This document shows positions 11,758-23,900 of a stretch of 64,000 nt of DNA, piece after piece. A model generated the notes under the pieces. It had not been told where the DNA came from and searched no databases. It saw only the letters and a program-made list of their open reading frames with translations. The DNA comes from Nyssa sinensis. Lineage: Eukaryota; Streptophyta; Magnoliopsida; Cornales; Nyssaceae. Where the stretch lies: assembly GCA_008638375.1 (NCBI GenBank), contig CM018031.1, positions 58,640,688 to 58,704,687 on the forward strand, given 5' to 3'. Position 1 is the first letter of the stretch; every line of letters begins with the position of its first letter. The translations under genes and the position numbers were made by a program.

Positions 11758-14449
11758 CTAATTTAAATTGGAGGTACTTTGAAAACAACAATGAAAAAAT
11801 TAATTAGTCACAAGACATGTGGGGAAGATAGATGCAGCATAGGATTCCTTATAAGGTATGCCTGAAAGTTAAATGGCAGTGCATGTTTGCCGGAGACAAC
11901 AATGTGTGGATCACAACAAAAACATTCGAAAGCTCCCAATTATTAAAATCATGGACATCTTGCGAAACCGTCTTTTGTATTGAATTGTAATGGAACAGCA
12001 TAACTTGCAAATATTTATTTGTCCATCATATGTTGTTTTCTCTTGCATTGGAAATGATGCTCAAAACTCTGCTCATCACACCATTTCGTTATAATATATA
12101 TACACACACAGCGTTCCAACATTCCATTGTGTGTAATTGTGTGAAGAGGACACATTTATATCTGATATAAAAATAGTTAATCTTATGCTCCATCATCATC
12201 ATCATCCGATTTATTTTTTGTCGATTTAAAATTATTTTTTTCATGTCAAAATTATATTTTAGTATTATTATAGTACCAAAATATTATATTTTAATATTTA
12301 TACTCTAATGGTACATTTTATGAAATAGTTGTTAGAAGAAAATATAACCCGGGATGAGTTGAGATTAAGAGAGTCGTTGAATAAAATTTCATATTTTGTC
12401 TTGCTATTTTCCTTACCAAATATATAAGAGTGAATGGTTATTTTATAATAGGGTGGGTCAAATAACTATTTGTTAGAGAAAAAACATTATATGTCCCTTC
12501 CAAATTTTGAGTATAGCGCGTTATTTTGGAGCTGATCAACGTTTGAACTATATAATTTTATGGTGTGTATCATGCAAGATGAATATAAAGTTAATTAATA
12601 TAAATAAATTAGTGTCATAATACCTGAATTCATATTTTTTTCTAGTAAAATATTTGAATTAGTGTTATTTTAGATAATGATGTTGATGGGTTAGTTCAAA
12701 ATCTCTTATTTATTAATTTTGAAAAATATTATTTGCACTGTTATTTGTCTATTTGAACTCTAAAAAATACAATTTTAATCAATTATATACAAATTAAATA
12801 TGTACTTGATACGCCATAAACAGACATTGGTTCAATATCTTGACACATGTCGATTATGTTTTGAATCATGAAAACCAAATATGCTTGGAAACATGTTGAA
12901 CTCTCAACTACCTTTTAGATATAAACAGGAGCCGCAAACAGATCACTACCTTTCATGCACTACCGAACTTAGTTTAAAGAAGCAGAATTCAGTATAGAAA
13001 CTTCTATTTATAGATATATTCAAATCCCGATATTTACAGTTCTTAATTCTACTCAAATTTAGATGTTTAATTAGCCTATAAATAAAGCTTCAATGTGCAC
13101 TTTCAATTCACGTTCAATTGTTCTTTTCAATTATTGTCCTTATTCTTTCTCTAACTTGATTATTGAAGCAATTACTACTAAGCTTTCTTGGTGAATTGAG
13201 GACGATAGACCTCCGATGAAAAACTGGTACCTTTAATACCAAATGTAAATTTGTCCTCTGCCAACTCGTGAACGGTCTTAAAGAGAAAGAGAAAAAAATT
13301 AATTATTACCCTAATTATTAAATCACCAACTAAAGAGACAAAATAAAATGAAATAAATAAATTGAAGGAAAAAATCTATAAAAACTTAGTATTGACATCT
13401 TAAATCATGATCTAATTTGAGTGTGGAATGATAGCAAGTAAAGCAATTGAAATATCATTTGAAATGCGAAAGAACATATATTACTCTCTCTTTATTTTTC
13501 TCAAATATTTATCCACCAATATAACTAATTTAAAAATTTACAAAATAAATTTAGTAGAGGAAAGTTCAAAAAATTTATTTAGTGGGGATAAATCTTAAAA
13601 ATAATTTATATATTTTTTTACAAACCGAAAGAGTGTTGTAAAATAATTATTTTACAAGCCCATAAGAGATTTTCAATTCTAAATATTCATTAACCCGAAC
13701 TCAAATCTAATCTCTCAATTATGGACCTCGGAAAACCCAAATCCAATAACTATCCGACTATTACACAGAGATAAAGTCGAGACCAACGCTGAGAAAAAAA
13801 AAATTATACATCTTTCCTAAATAAGAGAAGTAAAAGTAAAGCTCATGACGTCTCCTTAAAAGAGGTCATGAGTTATTGACTTTGACTATAATAAATTAAG
13901 TAAATTTTAATTTTTTTCAAGATTTCAGAGCAGGTGACCCACTGCCATAGACTGAATCCACCCCAATTATAATTCCATGATCTATGACCATTATAATTAG
14001 CTAACTTAACATAGAAATCACAGTAGTTCCTTCTAGCTGTAATAGTTAGAAATAGTAATAGTGGAAGCGATAGATCTTCTTCAATTTGAAAAGTAATGCA
14101 CTTCTTGTAATTCCAATCAAAAAGTTGCATGTCGAGTTTTATTTAATTTGTTTTATAAATAAAAAAATATGTATATAAAATAATTTATATGTAATTATTT
14201 TATGAAGAGAGATTTATTTCCTGAGCACGAGAAAGTTGTGGTCACGTAATTGTTAAAAACAAAAACTTTTTAAGGATTTTTATTGTTATTTAGTTAAATT
14301 TTTAAATAATGATGATTTTATTGATTTGTAATATATTTATTTTTTGTTTTTCTTTTACTATCTTTGGGTTTGGGTATTTTTATTGATTGAATTTAAAGTG
14401 ATAAATCTCTCTTAATATCTCTACTAAATTTATAGAGTGAGGAAATTTA

Positions 14450-14469
14450 GAGAGAGAGAGAGAGAGAGA
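14450..14469. repeat. (AG)n microsatellite
   Basis: Ten AG units without interruption. Confidence 0.9.
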
Positions 14470-14529
14470 CTGAACATATAATTTTATTTTTTGTATGAAT
14501 AACGTATAAATCAACAACTTCCAAATGAT

Positions 14530-14655
14530 TAATTAAGATGACGTTAGACTACTAGTTTACGGGTTTACCATCCCAAGCTCTTAGGTTCGATTCCTTTCTC
14601 TGACAACCTTTGGGGTAAACTAACTCAGAATATCATGCATTACCCAAAAAGAAAA
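14530..14655 (+). repeat. Possible degenerate tRNA-derived SINE
   Basis: A good B-box-like GGTTCGATTCC lies near 14584. The expected A-box side about 40-50 bp upstream is weak (GTTAGACTACTAGTTTACGGG), and an A-rich stretch follows near 14643. This fits an old SINE but could be chance. Confidence 0.3.
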
Positions 14656-15192
14656 ACGAAAAAAGAGGTATAAATCAACTATCTAATTTTAAGTTTAAAA
14701 TAAAATGTTTTATTCTTTATATTTACAAATACAAGCTTTATAACCAAAATTGCTGGCCAAGGTAATTTTAGGAGATGCTAATTTTGGCTATATTTGAGAA
14801 TTAAGTGTTATTTTTCTACTACAAGTTAACTATTGCTTGCCATTTTAATTATTGAAAACACAAATAGTAACTGTTAACTTTTATAGTTATGAAATTAAAT
14901 TTGTTTTTATTAGTAAATTTTAGATTGTCCTACTAAGACAATATTCTAACTCTGCCCCTTTTTATAAAGAACAATAAGAACAAAAGGAATATTGGTTTTT
15001 GGTGCGGAACTAATCTTCGATGGCTACTTCTTCTTTTTGTATTTGCAATAGTATCTTCTTCTTTTTAGAACTGTCTTAACTTTTAATCGTCACTTATCTT
15101 CACTGTATCACATTTATTTCTTAACAGTAACCTAAGAGCCATTCATCTGTCAAAGCAAGACCAACTAATAATTGGTTATGTATGTTATTAGT

Positions 15193-15240
15193 CATACCAA
15201 TAAGTTCCTAACATAGCAAGATCAAGAACTTATTGGTATG
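15193..15240. repeat. Perfect 15-bp hairpin
   Basis: CATACCAATAAGTTC at 15193-15207 is the exact reverse complement of 15226-15240, with an 18-bp loop. Function unknown. Confidence 0.85.
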
Positions 15241-15276
15241 AATAGAGCCAACCCATCCCAAACCTCTCTCCCTCTC

Positions 15277-15463
15277 CCTCCAAGTAGGATTGTAAACGGA
15301 TTGGATTCAGACCGGATCAGAGTCGATCCGAATCCGATCCATTTAATAAGAAATTTGATCTGATCCGATCTGTTAATCTGACGGATCAAGCGAATGTTAA
15401 TCCGTATTCGAATCGGTTAATAATTGGATATTCGATCTGTTAATCCGGTCTGATCTGTTTAAA

Positions 15464-15494
<31 letters not shown>

Positions 15495-15686
15495 AACGGA
15501 TTGGATTGGATTGTAAACGGATCGGATCAGCCTATATCATATTCGGTCCGTTTATATTTGGGATAATCAGATTCGGATCGGATCGGATCGCGGATCACTA
15601 TTTCTAAAACCATATCCGGACTTAAAGGATCGGATCTCAGATCAGATCGGATTGAGATCGGAGCCATTGACAGCTCTACCTCCAAG
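15277..15686. mobile_element. hAT-like MITE, 394 bp, with 8-bp target duplication
   Basis: The element spans 15285-15678 and is flanked on both sides by CCTCCAAG (15277-15284 and 15679-15686). Its ends are imperfect inverted repeats: TAGGATTGTAAACGG on the left, and TAGAGCTGTCAATGG when the right end is read inward. An 8-bp duplication and TAGGGCTGTCAA-like ends are typical of non-autonomous hAT elements. The interior is built of GGATCGGAT-type repeats plus a TA run (15469-15494) and carries no coding sequence. Confidence 0.85.
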
Positions 15687-15872
15687 CTTCTGCAATACAT
15701 TACATTACATGTATCAATTTTTTTTTTTAAATCTTCTAATCTCTAAGAATATCAAAAAACTAATCGACTTTAGAACAAATAAACCCAATTCAATTCTATG
15801 ACAAGAAGAAACAAATTAATCTCATATCTCTTTAAAATATATGAGTTAAACACATAACCTCACTTTTAAGAC

Positions 15873-15928
15873 GAATTATATATGACTAATTGGGACTAAC
15901 GAATTATATATGACTAATTGGGACTAAC
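15873..15928. repeat. Exact 28-bp tandem duplication
   Basis: Two identical 28-bp units (15873-15900 and 15901-15928) lie head to tail, which indicates a recent slippage event. Confidence 0.9.
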
Positions 15929-17298
15929 TCGTTAGTTAATTTGTAGCGACTCATTATTAATCTTATTATTTTAAAATATATATATATATTTATTAATATT
16001 TTGACAATTTTCAAAACAATGACAGGATAATAAATTTTTACAAATGCCAATTCATTCGCTGTCTTAATTTATGGGAGACCCAAATTTTATCCAAATCTAA
16101 GATAAGGATAAATGAAAGGGTCCCATTAAAATAAATAAATAACTGAATGAAAATGAAAGAGGAAATAGGACAAAACCAGTGGCATGATCATAGTACGTGT
16201 TGCACCACTACTATTATATAATATTCTTATATTAGCATATGTTACTCCTCACTGGCTCACTGTGCGAGGTAACTTCTATAAAAAAAAGTATTTATTTTTA
16301 TCTTATTTAAATATTTTAAAAAAAGTATTTATCTTTATTTTATTTAAATATTTAAAAAAAATAAAAAGAAAATTATTATCTCTCGTTAGAATAATTAATA
16401 CCAAAAAACGAAATAAAATATATATAAACTAGTTGACAATAATATCTTTTTTTAATTGTACTTTTTTATTTTTAATTCATTTATTCAAGAGTATATTTGA
16501 TATTTCAAAAAGTTCCATTAAATCAAGTTTCTTTCTTCTTATTTTTTTTCCAAATTTCTTCACTTTTGGAGATTTTGGAAGAGTTAGTAATTTTATTTTT
16601 CGGGACCTAACCCTTCCTAGTTAGATTAGTCTCCCGTAAAATTAGCCTAAACTTGAAGATATTGGATTGGATCACCTCCCCTCTAAGCAAAGTGAGCTTA
16701 ATTTCATAACCTTTTATTTTCTCTTTATTAGAAACATTTAAATGAGATTTTTATTTATCGCTTTACCTCAACTCTTTTTTTTCCTTTCAAAATCTATCCA
16801 TCCAAACAAATTATAAATTTACACATCAATCATTTTACGAATAATATTATATGTCACAACTTATACCACACCTCTAACCCATGTTTCTCATATGAGATGT
16901 GACCCATAATCTATGGAATCCACCATTAAATCACACTTTTCATTAAAAAAAAAAGTGAGTTACATATGAATTACACGTGATGAAACACAAAACATTATTG
17001 ATTAATTTACATAGACTTGCTAAATGGGCCATGTGGTGAGAGAGTCCGGCCCCAACTTCAGCCCAACCCTTGAATGTACAGAAAGGTACTATAAGTTGCT
17101 TGTATTGCATGCTTTTATCTTTTGATATATTTTATTGTTTTATTTTTTCTCTAACCGACTTTAAATTAATCTTGCAAATTTCAATTGATGATATCATGAT
17201 ACGCTAAATCATGATATTAAGTGTATCTTTTATTGCTGATTTCAACAAATCGCTTAATCATAGGCGTACATACGTAACCGCCATAACTAGTCTCGGAC
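15929..17298. other. AT-rich intergenic DNA with a 37-bp tandem repeat
   Basis: No gene is supported. Near 16281-16353 a 37-bp AT-rich unit (AAAAAAAGTATTTAT...) is present twice with small differences. The overlapping plus-strand frames at 16184-16624 have extreme composition and no recognisable motif. Confidence 0.45.
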
Positions 17299-17300
17299 TC

Positions 17301-17307
17301 TATAAAA
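17301..17307 (+). promoter_or_regulatory. Candidate TATA box at the left edge of the repeat complex
   Basis: A consensus TATAAAA followed by GGCC lies just before sequence of raised GC content. It is the best plus-strand core promoter in the window, and the A-block repeat family begins about 300 bp further on. Activity is inferred. Confidence 0.5.
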
Positions 17308-17324
17308 GGCCAACTAAACCAACG

Positions 17325-17446
17325 CAAGATGTCAGGTTTTTCTGTTACCCAGGTGATTCCGCGACGTATGGAGGGGCTACGGTTGGATGAACCCTAGGCA
17401 GATTAGTTGATTCTTGTTTCGCTTGTCCCTTTTTTTCTTCTTTCAG
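17325..17446 (+). other. Possible non-coding first exon
   Basis: The segment starts about 25 bp after the TATA box and ends with TTTCAG followed by a good donor, GTAGGTTG, at 17447. It holds only short frames; an ATG at about 17330 reaches a stop at CCCTAG near 17394. It would suit a 5' UTR exon of the ancestral gene of the A-block family. The later A-blocks lack it: they begin at about 17597-equivalent sequence. Confidence 0.3.
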
Positions 17447-19296
17447 GTAGGTTGTAATAATCAAATTCATCAAAACTTCGTTCCGATTCTCGCTCGACAT
17501 TCCGAATTATTCATTCGATTCTTTTTTCTATTTGGTTTTGTTCTCCGGATTAAGAATGGATAAGAATTGTAGGGTCTTTTGAAGAAAGATTTACTCATTT
17601 TTTGGGGGAAGAATTTGAAGAAATATTTAATCTCTATGCATTGAATGAAAAGAAGATGTTCTCGATTAATACTCTGGTTCTCAGCGTGGCTTTCACTTTG
17701 TCTTGACATTTAGCGTTCTTTAATCGGATACTGTGAATCTGGTCTTTTCCCTCTCGATCTTTATTTATTTTGATGCGTCAGAGTTGAGTTTGATATGTTG
17801 GAATAGTTCTCACACGTTAAATTTGTGTCATGGCTATGAAATGCAGATGAATCACTTGCAGTTTGGTTGATCATGCAGTTTCCCGACCTTTGCTCAAGTC
17901 AACAGGCTAAATGTGAGATGGTATTAACAAGTAGATGATTAGTGGAATCGTTTTAGATTATATTTTGGGTATTTGTAGTCCTTTGTTGCATCTTGATGAT
18001 TTGAATCTTTGAAGTAAAGAGATGGTTTTGATTTTGTTCGAGTTTAGTAATTTGTATGTGAAAATCAGCAACAATCTTGCCTTGATTCTCCGCTTGAAAT
18101 CACCTTGTCTGAAAGAACCATAAACCAGTTGCCTTATACATATATACTTTGATATGCAACGATATTTCATTTTTTTCCTTTTTATTTTATTGCTGTTGGA
18201 TTTTGCCTCCTCTTTGGCCAACCTTAGTGTATATAACTTGATATTATTTTACTTCCCTTTTGTTTTCATGATTCAAAATGTGGCTTGAATAGTGCTCAAG
18301 AATATGATGACAGTGTTGGTTAAGTGGCTAAACGTACTGGTTGGTTATTGGGGATGCCACCATCCTTTACTATTTTGAGATTTAACATGAACTTTGACTA
18401 TCTGGCAGATGGTTCTTACTGTCAGCTGCTGCCTAATCTTCTTGTTGTTATTCTTACTTCTACATTTTGATGACTATGAATGTTTCACATGGTGTCTTTG
18501 AATGAGGTGCAGTGCTTGTAAGAAAAGATCAGTTCACGTTCACAGAGGCCGCAAGGTTATGGTTCTTTGCTTTTGGAACAAATTGAGCTTTGACGAGTTT
18601 GCTTAAACTGGTTTTGTGTGTGGCGCACGCACGCACAGGTCTTAGTTATTTTTTTAGTTTGTGTATTTATCTATTAATATGTCAAGTATGTAAGCCAGTT
18701 TGTGTATTTCACAAGGAGATATGTTTTTTCATCTCTCTTTTTGTTGTTTGTTTTGATCGAAGAGCTTTGTCATTCAGTTTTTCATCCGAGTAGCTATGCT
18801 TCCATACTCCATAGCTTTCTGTCACTATGAACAGCTATTTTTTCTTCTCTTTTTCGTTCTGAAGATTAAAAGCCTGTGAGCATGTAGACCTCCACTTGTC
18901 AAAAAAAGAAGAAGCTAAAAGCATGTAAACCTTCACAGATCACAATTCTTTTATTAATTATTTTTTCCTTGCCTCCATAAAGTTCTAGGGAGCTTGGAAT
19001 GGGAAAAAATAAAGGCGTGGCTGGATTTCTAACTTCTGAGTTCCATTTCTGTTAATTATTTTTCATTGTCTCAAAGTCTTAGGGAGCCTGCAATGGGAGA
19101 AAAAAAAAGTAAAGGTGTGGCAGGATTCCTAACTTCTAATATTTTCTAATACCAACTTAACATCTGAGCTTGTAATTTAACAAATTATTTATTTACAGAA
19201 AAGTGTGATCCTTCCCCATTTCCTTCTTTCATAACTGATGCAGTTAGCAATGATTCCTTTTTATCATTTTTCAATAGCTGACATACTTTTTTTTTT

Positions 19297-19596
19297 TGGT
19301 CTAAGACATTGAATACTACTTATTTTTGTTCTTTGAGTTTAGATTTGTTACTAGAGCTGCCCTGTCGTTTTTGAAATGGATTTCACATACTGGTTTCTTG
19401 GAAGGAAAGATGAAAATGTTCTATTTCGTAGTTGCAGGTCTGTATTTGGTCTAAGACATTGAATACTACTTATTTTTGTTCTGTGAGTTTAGATTCGTTA
19501 CTAGAGCTGCCCTGTCGTTTTTGAAATGGATTTCACATACTGGTTTTTGGGAAGGAAAGATGGAAATGTTCTCTTTCGTAGTTGCAGGTCTGTATT
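19297..19596. repeat. 150-bp tandem duplication inside A1
   Basis: The 150-bp stretch starting TGGTCTAAGACATTG at 19297 is repeated from 19447 with few changes. None of the other A-blocks has this doubling, so it arose after A1 separated. Confidence 0.9.
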
Positions 19597-20103
19597 TGGA
19601 TATTCTTCCTAGAAGTAAGTGTCAGAGGGGAACTCCAACCAGATGTATGTCCTTTCTAAGCTCTTGTCCAGTAAGGTTTATGACCTCTTCATTAGATTAG
19701 AAACTTATCTGAGCCTGCATCATCTTTCAAACTGGTTACAATGGTTACCAAAAATAAGTAAATAAATAATAAATAATGACAATAACAACAGTACAATGAG
19801 GATACAATAATGTGTCTGGATGAAAGTCAAATTGATTATAAATTTATATTGGTGTATCTGTATGAAATCTTAAAGGGATTATTATTGATAAGTCCCCTTT
19901 CTGGACTGTTTTTGATCGTGAGTCAATGTTCATTCTTTTTGTCATTATAGGTCCAATCACTCTTTTTGTGCTTTTGAGTTCAAGTCCATTAGTGATTAGG
20001 TGGCACGTGTTTATTTTTTTAAATGATTATTTTACCCTGAATACGCAGTAGTGTCCGTTTTGATTGCAATACGCCTGGGTTTTGATTATTTCTCTTCTCG
20101 ACC

Positions 20104-20230
20104 GAAGCCGACTGCCCCTGCGTGGTGGCCCCCATTGAAAATCCAAGAATGTTGTCGAGGGAAGTTTGGAATCTGACACCCCAAGGCAATGAAGTGGAGA
20201 GTTTGACGGAGATTCTTAACTGAAGTGACT
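20104..20230 (+). other. GC-richer segment of unknown origin, also in A3 and A5
   Basis: This stretch (GACTGCCCCTGCGTGGTGGCCCCC onward, split by a deletion) corresponds to 47870-48090 in A3 and 60500-60720 in A5. It has raised GC and CpG compared with its surroundings, which suggests exon or promoter DNA of another gene. Neither strand gives a frame I recognise. In A5 the longer version stays open on the plus strand to about 60644. Confidence 0.4.
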
Positions 20231-20326
20231 CAAGTTGTGGGTCCTTGCCAATCCCTGCAGATAAATTTAGTGAGTTTCTTCAATCCCTGTAGACAAATTT
20301 AATCTGCTTATAATTCTGTTTTGCAG

Positions 20327-20372
20327 ACAAGCTTGTGGTCTCCACTTCCTGCTCGCTTTACACACTGCTGTT
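20327..20372 (+). pseudogene. Truncated methionine synthase exon fragment (A1 copy)
   Basis: After an intact acceptor (TTTTGCAG, ending 20326) the sequence encodes [11 protein letters not shown], a block from the middle of cobalamin-independent methionine synthase. One base is missing in the following CTT-CTA-CAC codons, and the exon is cut off after CTGCTG at about 20372 by a rearrangement breakpoint. It cannot be functional. Longer copies are at 48112 and 60763. Confidence 0.75.
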
Positions 20373-20872
20373 TCATTGGACAGTGAAATTTTACTTTATT
20401 GAGTATATTCATACTGTCCTTTGTTACATTTTACATTTTTCCCTTAAATTAGTTTTTTTTTTTACTTCTCTTTTTAAAAATCTCTTGTACAGTTGTACCA
20501 TAGAAAATTTCAAACACACCATTCTCTCTTTGATCAATATGATTTTCAGACGATATTCTTATGATGAAACTTTAGTCTTTGGATAGTGAAATTTCAGTCT
20601 TTAAACAAAATAATGAAATTTCACTGTTCAAAGTGTGATATGGAAGTGGGTAAGCGCGTGTTTGTATGGTAAGCGCTCTTGAGCAGTTAGATATGGTAAG
20701 CACGTGTTTGTATAAGTGGGTCTACTGGTGTAGGTATGCATGTCTTTGAGATACATTGGATTTGTATTCAGTTGTTTGTGTCCTGTTCGTGAATTCATAT
20801 GAAGGTGTTTGATTTTACAATTTCCTGTGCATGGGTCATGTTAGTTGCTTTTTGGAGGTATGCGATTCTTCC
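20373..20872. other. Spacer shared with 53.2 kb and 37.3/57.4 kb
   Basis: The first part (to about 20640) matches 53204-53470 and contains GTGAAATTTCA motifs. The rest (GTAAGC..GTGTTTGTATAAGTGGG onward) matches the sequence before the copia LTR at 37300-37496 and 57420-57612. It is a rearrangement mosaic with no gene. Confidence 0.65.
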
Positions 20873-20974
20873 TGTTAGCATGTTAGTGTTATGTATCTTA
20901 GCATATCATTAAGGGTAGTATAGTCTTTTCGTTATTTGTTTATTTAACCCTACTATTAAGGCCTCTTTTCTTTC
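20873..20974 (+). mobile_element. Truncated copia LTR remnant
   Basis: It starts TGTTAGCATGTTAGTG at the same flanking site (GATTCTTCC) as the full copia element at 37497, and stops after CTCTTTTCTTT, where A-block sequence begins. The same truncation occurs at 57613-57714. Confidence 0.8.
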
Positions 20975-23900
20975 TTTTTTTGGAAGTATTTAAAGAAATA
21001 TTTCTATCTATATGCATTGAATGAAAAGAAGATGTTCAGGGGTATTAAACTTGATTAATACTCTGGTTCTCGGCTTGGCTTTCATTTTGTCTTGAGGTTT
21101 CATGTTGTTTGATCGGATAATGGGAATCTGGTCTTTTGCCCTCTTGATCTTTCTTTATTTATTTTGATGTGTTAGAGTTGAGTTTGATATGTTGGAATAG
21201 TTTTCACTCATTAAATTTGTGTCCTGGCTGTGAAATGCAGATGAATCATTTGCAGTTTGGTTTATCTTGCAGTTTCCCGTCCTTTGCTCAAGTCAACTGG
21301 CTAAATGTGAGCTGGGATTAAGAAGTAGACGAATAGTGGATCGTTTTAGAATTATATTTTGGGTATTTGTAGTCCTTTGTTGCATCTTGATGATTTGAAT
21401 CTTTGAAGTAAAGGGATGGTTTGATTTTGTTCGAGTTTAGTCTTGTTAAAACCAGCAACATCTGAGGTAATATGATTTTTTTTTATTAATTTATTTTGGG
21501 AGTTTTAGCTTCAAGTACATAGGACCTGATGCATACTTAAAAGGAGTAGCTGGCCAAATTTTGGATAGTCAAATGTTGTTCATGTTAAAATGGGAAGAAC
21601 TTGTCATATTCACTTTTCCTTAGCAAGAGACATATTCAAGTACCTACTATATTAAAAAAAGGGGGGTGGGGGGAAGGCATATTCAAGTACCCGAACTTGT
21701 GATTATCAATTCTTAATGGAAAGAACTTCATTACTTTCAAACTTGCATTGCACGTGACCAAGCAGACACATCCAATTAAACCACTGGACCTAGTCAGTTG
21801 ATTTTTGAGTCAGTTCTTGTGGTTTAATTGGTTTCTTTGCTAGCTGTTGAATATATTGGTAGGAATAAAACTCATCAATATGTGTATGTGTGTGTGTGTG
21901 TTGATAGGAGCTACACAGCCATCTTATCTCAGTTGATAGTTGCCTCAACGAATCATATTGCATGAACTCGTGATATGGAACTATTAGCTATAATGTTGCC
22001 AAGCTGCCAGCTGCCTCAATTTTTAGATTGATTCTCAACCCAGCAGCCTTCATATATGGTATAATTGGTAGGAACTTACACAAAATTGCTTCTTGATATA
22101 CAGTCCTTTAACCACCATGACACCTCGATTGATAGTTCACAAGTTTAGTAGGACTATGCATTACAATCTCGCCTCGATTCTCCACTTGAAATCACCTTGT
22201 TGTCTTGACCTGTTGTCTGAAAGAACATGTAAACCGTTGCCTTATACGTATATACTTTGATATACAATGATATTTCTTCTTCTTTTTTTCCTTTTTATTT
22301 TATTGCGGTTGGATTTTTTCCTCCTCTTTGCCCAACCTTAGCGTATATAACTTGATATTATTTTACTTCCTTTTTGTTTTCATGATGCAAAACGAGGCTT
22401 GAATAGTGCTAAAAAAAGATGACAGTGCTGGTTAAATGGCTAAACTTACTGGTTGGTTATTGGGGTTGCCACCATCCTTCACTATTTTGAGATTTAACAT
22501 GAACTTTGACTATTTGGCCGATTGGCTCTTACTGTCAGCTGCTGCCTAATCTTGTTATTGTTATTCTTACTTCTACATTTTGATAACTATGAATGGTTCA
22601 CATGGTGTCTTTGAATGAGGTGCAGTGCTTGTAAGAAAAGATCAGTTCACATTCACAGAGGCCATGAGGTTATGGTTCTTTGCTTTTGGAACAAATTGAG
22701 TTTCGATGAGTTTTGCTTAACATGGTTTTGTGTGCACACGCACGCATAGGTCTTAGCTGTTTTTTTAGTTTATGTATTTATCTATTATATGTCAAGTAGG
22801 TAAGCGAATTTGTCTTTCACAAGGAGATATGTGTTTTCATCTCTCTTTTTTGTAGTTTGTTTTTCAATATTTGTTTTGATCAAAGAGCTTTGTCATTCTG
22901 TTTTTCATCCAAGTGGCTATACTTCCATAGCTTTTTGTCACTATGAACTGGCTATTTTTCTTTTCTTTTTCTTTCTGAAGATTAAAAGCCGTGAGCGTGT
23001 AGACCTCCACTTGTCAAAAAAAAGAAGCTAAAAGCATGTAAACCTTCACAGATCACAATTCTTTTATTAATTATATTTTCACAATTCTTTTAATAGCTGA
23101 GATACTTTTTTTTTGGTCTAATGACATTGAATACTGCTTCTTTTTGCTCTTTGAGTTTGATTTTGTTACTAGAACTGCCCTGTCATTTTTTAAATTGATT
23201 TCTGGTTCTTGGAAGGAAAGATGGAAATGTTCTCTTTCTCTGTAGTTGCAGGTCTGTATTTGGAAATTCTTCCATGAAGTAAGTGTCAGAGGGGAACTGC
23301 AACCGGATGTATGTCCTTTCTAAGCTCTTGTCCAGTAAGGTTTATGATTTCTTTATTAAATTAGAACTTTATATGAGCCTGCACCATCTTTCAAACTGGT
23401 ACAATGTTTACCTAAAATAAGTAAATAAATAAATAATGACAATAATAACTATACAATGTGGATTTATTTATTGTATGTTATTGAATTTTAAAATTTGTAT
23501 TAACTTTTTGGAAACCGTGTCAGAATTTCATGCGCTGCACTGGAGGAGACTTTCAGCTTGTTACACGGAATGGGCATTTCAGTCCAAAAAAAAGGACTAT
23601 TGAGGTTAATATGTTTGAAGGTGCATCCAAACTTAATTTTGAAGAATTTGATGGACTTGTGGCTGAATCTCCCATTTTTTTATTTGTTTCCATGATCTTG
23701 TGTTCTTTTTGGGAAAAGTCTAATGATGTGTATTTCCAGGTTAGACAATTTGATTACAAGCGATGACTCAGGGGTACAGCCAATATGATTACAAATAGTG
23801 ATGACTCAGGCTAATGATCTTCATTAGCAGCTTTTGAGTTTCTGTTCCAGGATGTTGAGCTTAATGCTCTTTGAAATTAATCTCAAGGGAATATGTGGGA

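Larger units (their letters stand above)
9248..15192. other. AT-rich intergenic DNA with microsatellites and decayed SINE-like pieces
   Basis: I see no supportable gene here. Contents are simple repeats, listed separately, and a few decayed tRNA-like pieces. A-box-like GGTTAACTCAGTTGG lies at about 9979-9993, and a similar faint pattern lies near 11500-11570. Both are too degraded to call. The open frames at 11093-11317 and 13873-14130 match no family I know. Confidence 0.45.
17597..20372 (+). repeat. A-block copy 1 (A1)
   Basis: This is the first of five diverged copies of a multi-segment block. Order here: segment 1 (17597-18040), segment 2 (about 18070-18900), segment 3 (CTAAAAGCATG and TTCTAGGGAGC landmarks, 18900-19200), segment 4 (19290-19700), segment 5 (19740-20326), and a truncated methionine synthase exon. 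Segment 4 holds a plus-strand frame ending SCPVRFMT..LD that stays open in several copies. Compared with A2 and A5, this copy lacks the extra 0.7-kb stretch between segments 1 and 2. It breaks off at about 20372 into unrelated sequence. No intact gene is recognised. Confidence 0.75.

Noticed and set aside
13845..13875. Short inverted repeat CTCATGAC..GTCATGAG
   Set aside because: Only 8-bp arms; no context to support a terminator or regulatory role.
16184..16624. Two consecutive plus-strand frames rich in Ile, Phe and Lys
   Set aside because: AT-rich composition explains the frames; they include a 37-bp tandem repeat and have no motif.
17470..18221. Minus-strand frames across A1 segment 1 and 2
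   Set aside because: They do not persist in the paralogous A-blocks and show no recognisable domain.
23800..23830. GTGATGA motif resembling a snoRNA C box, with TGACTCA motifs nearby
   Set aside because: No matching D box or terminal stem; TGACTCA also occurs by chance.
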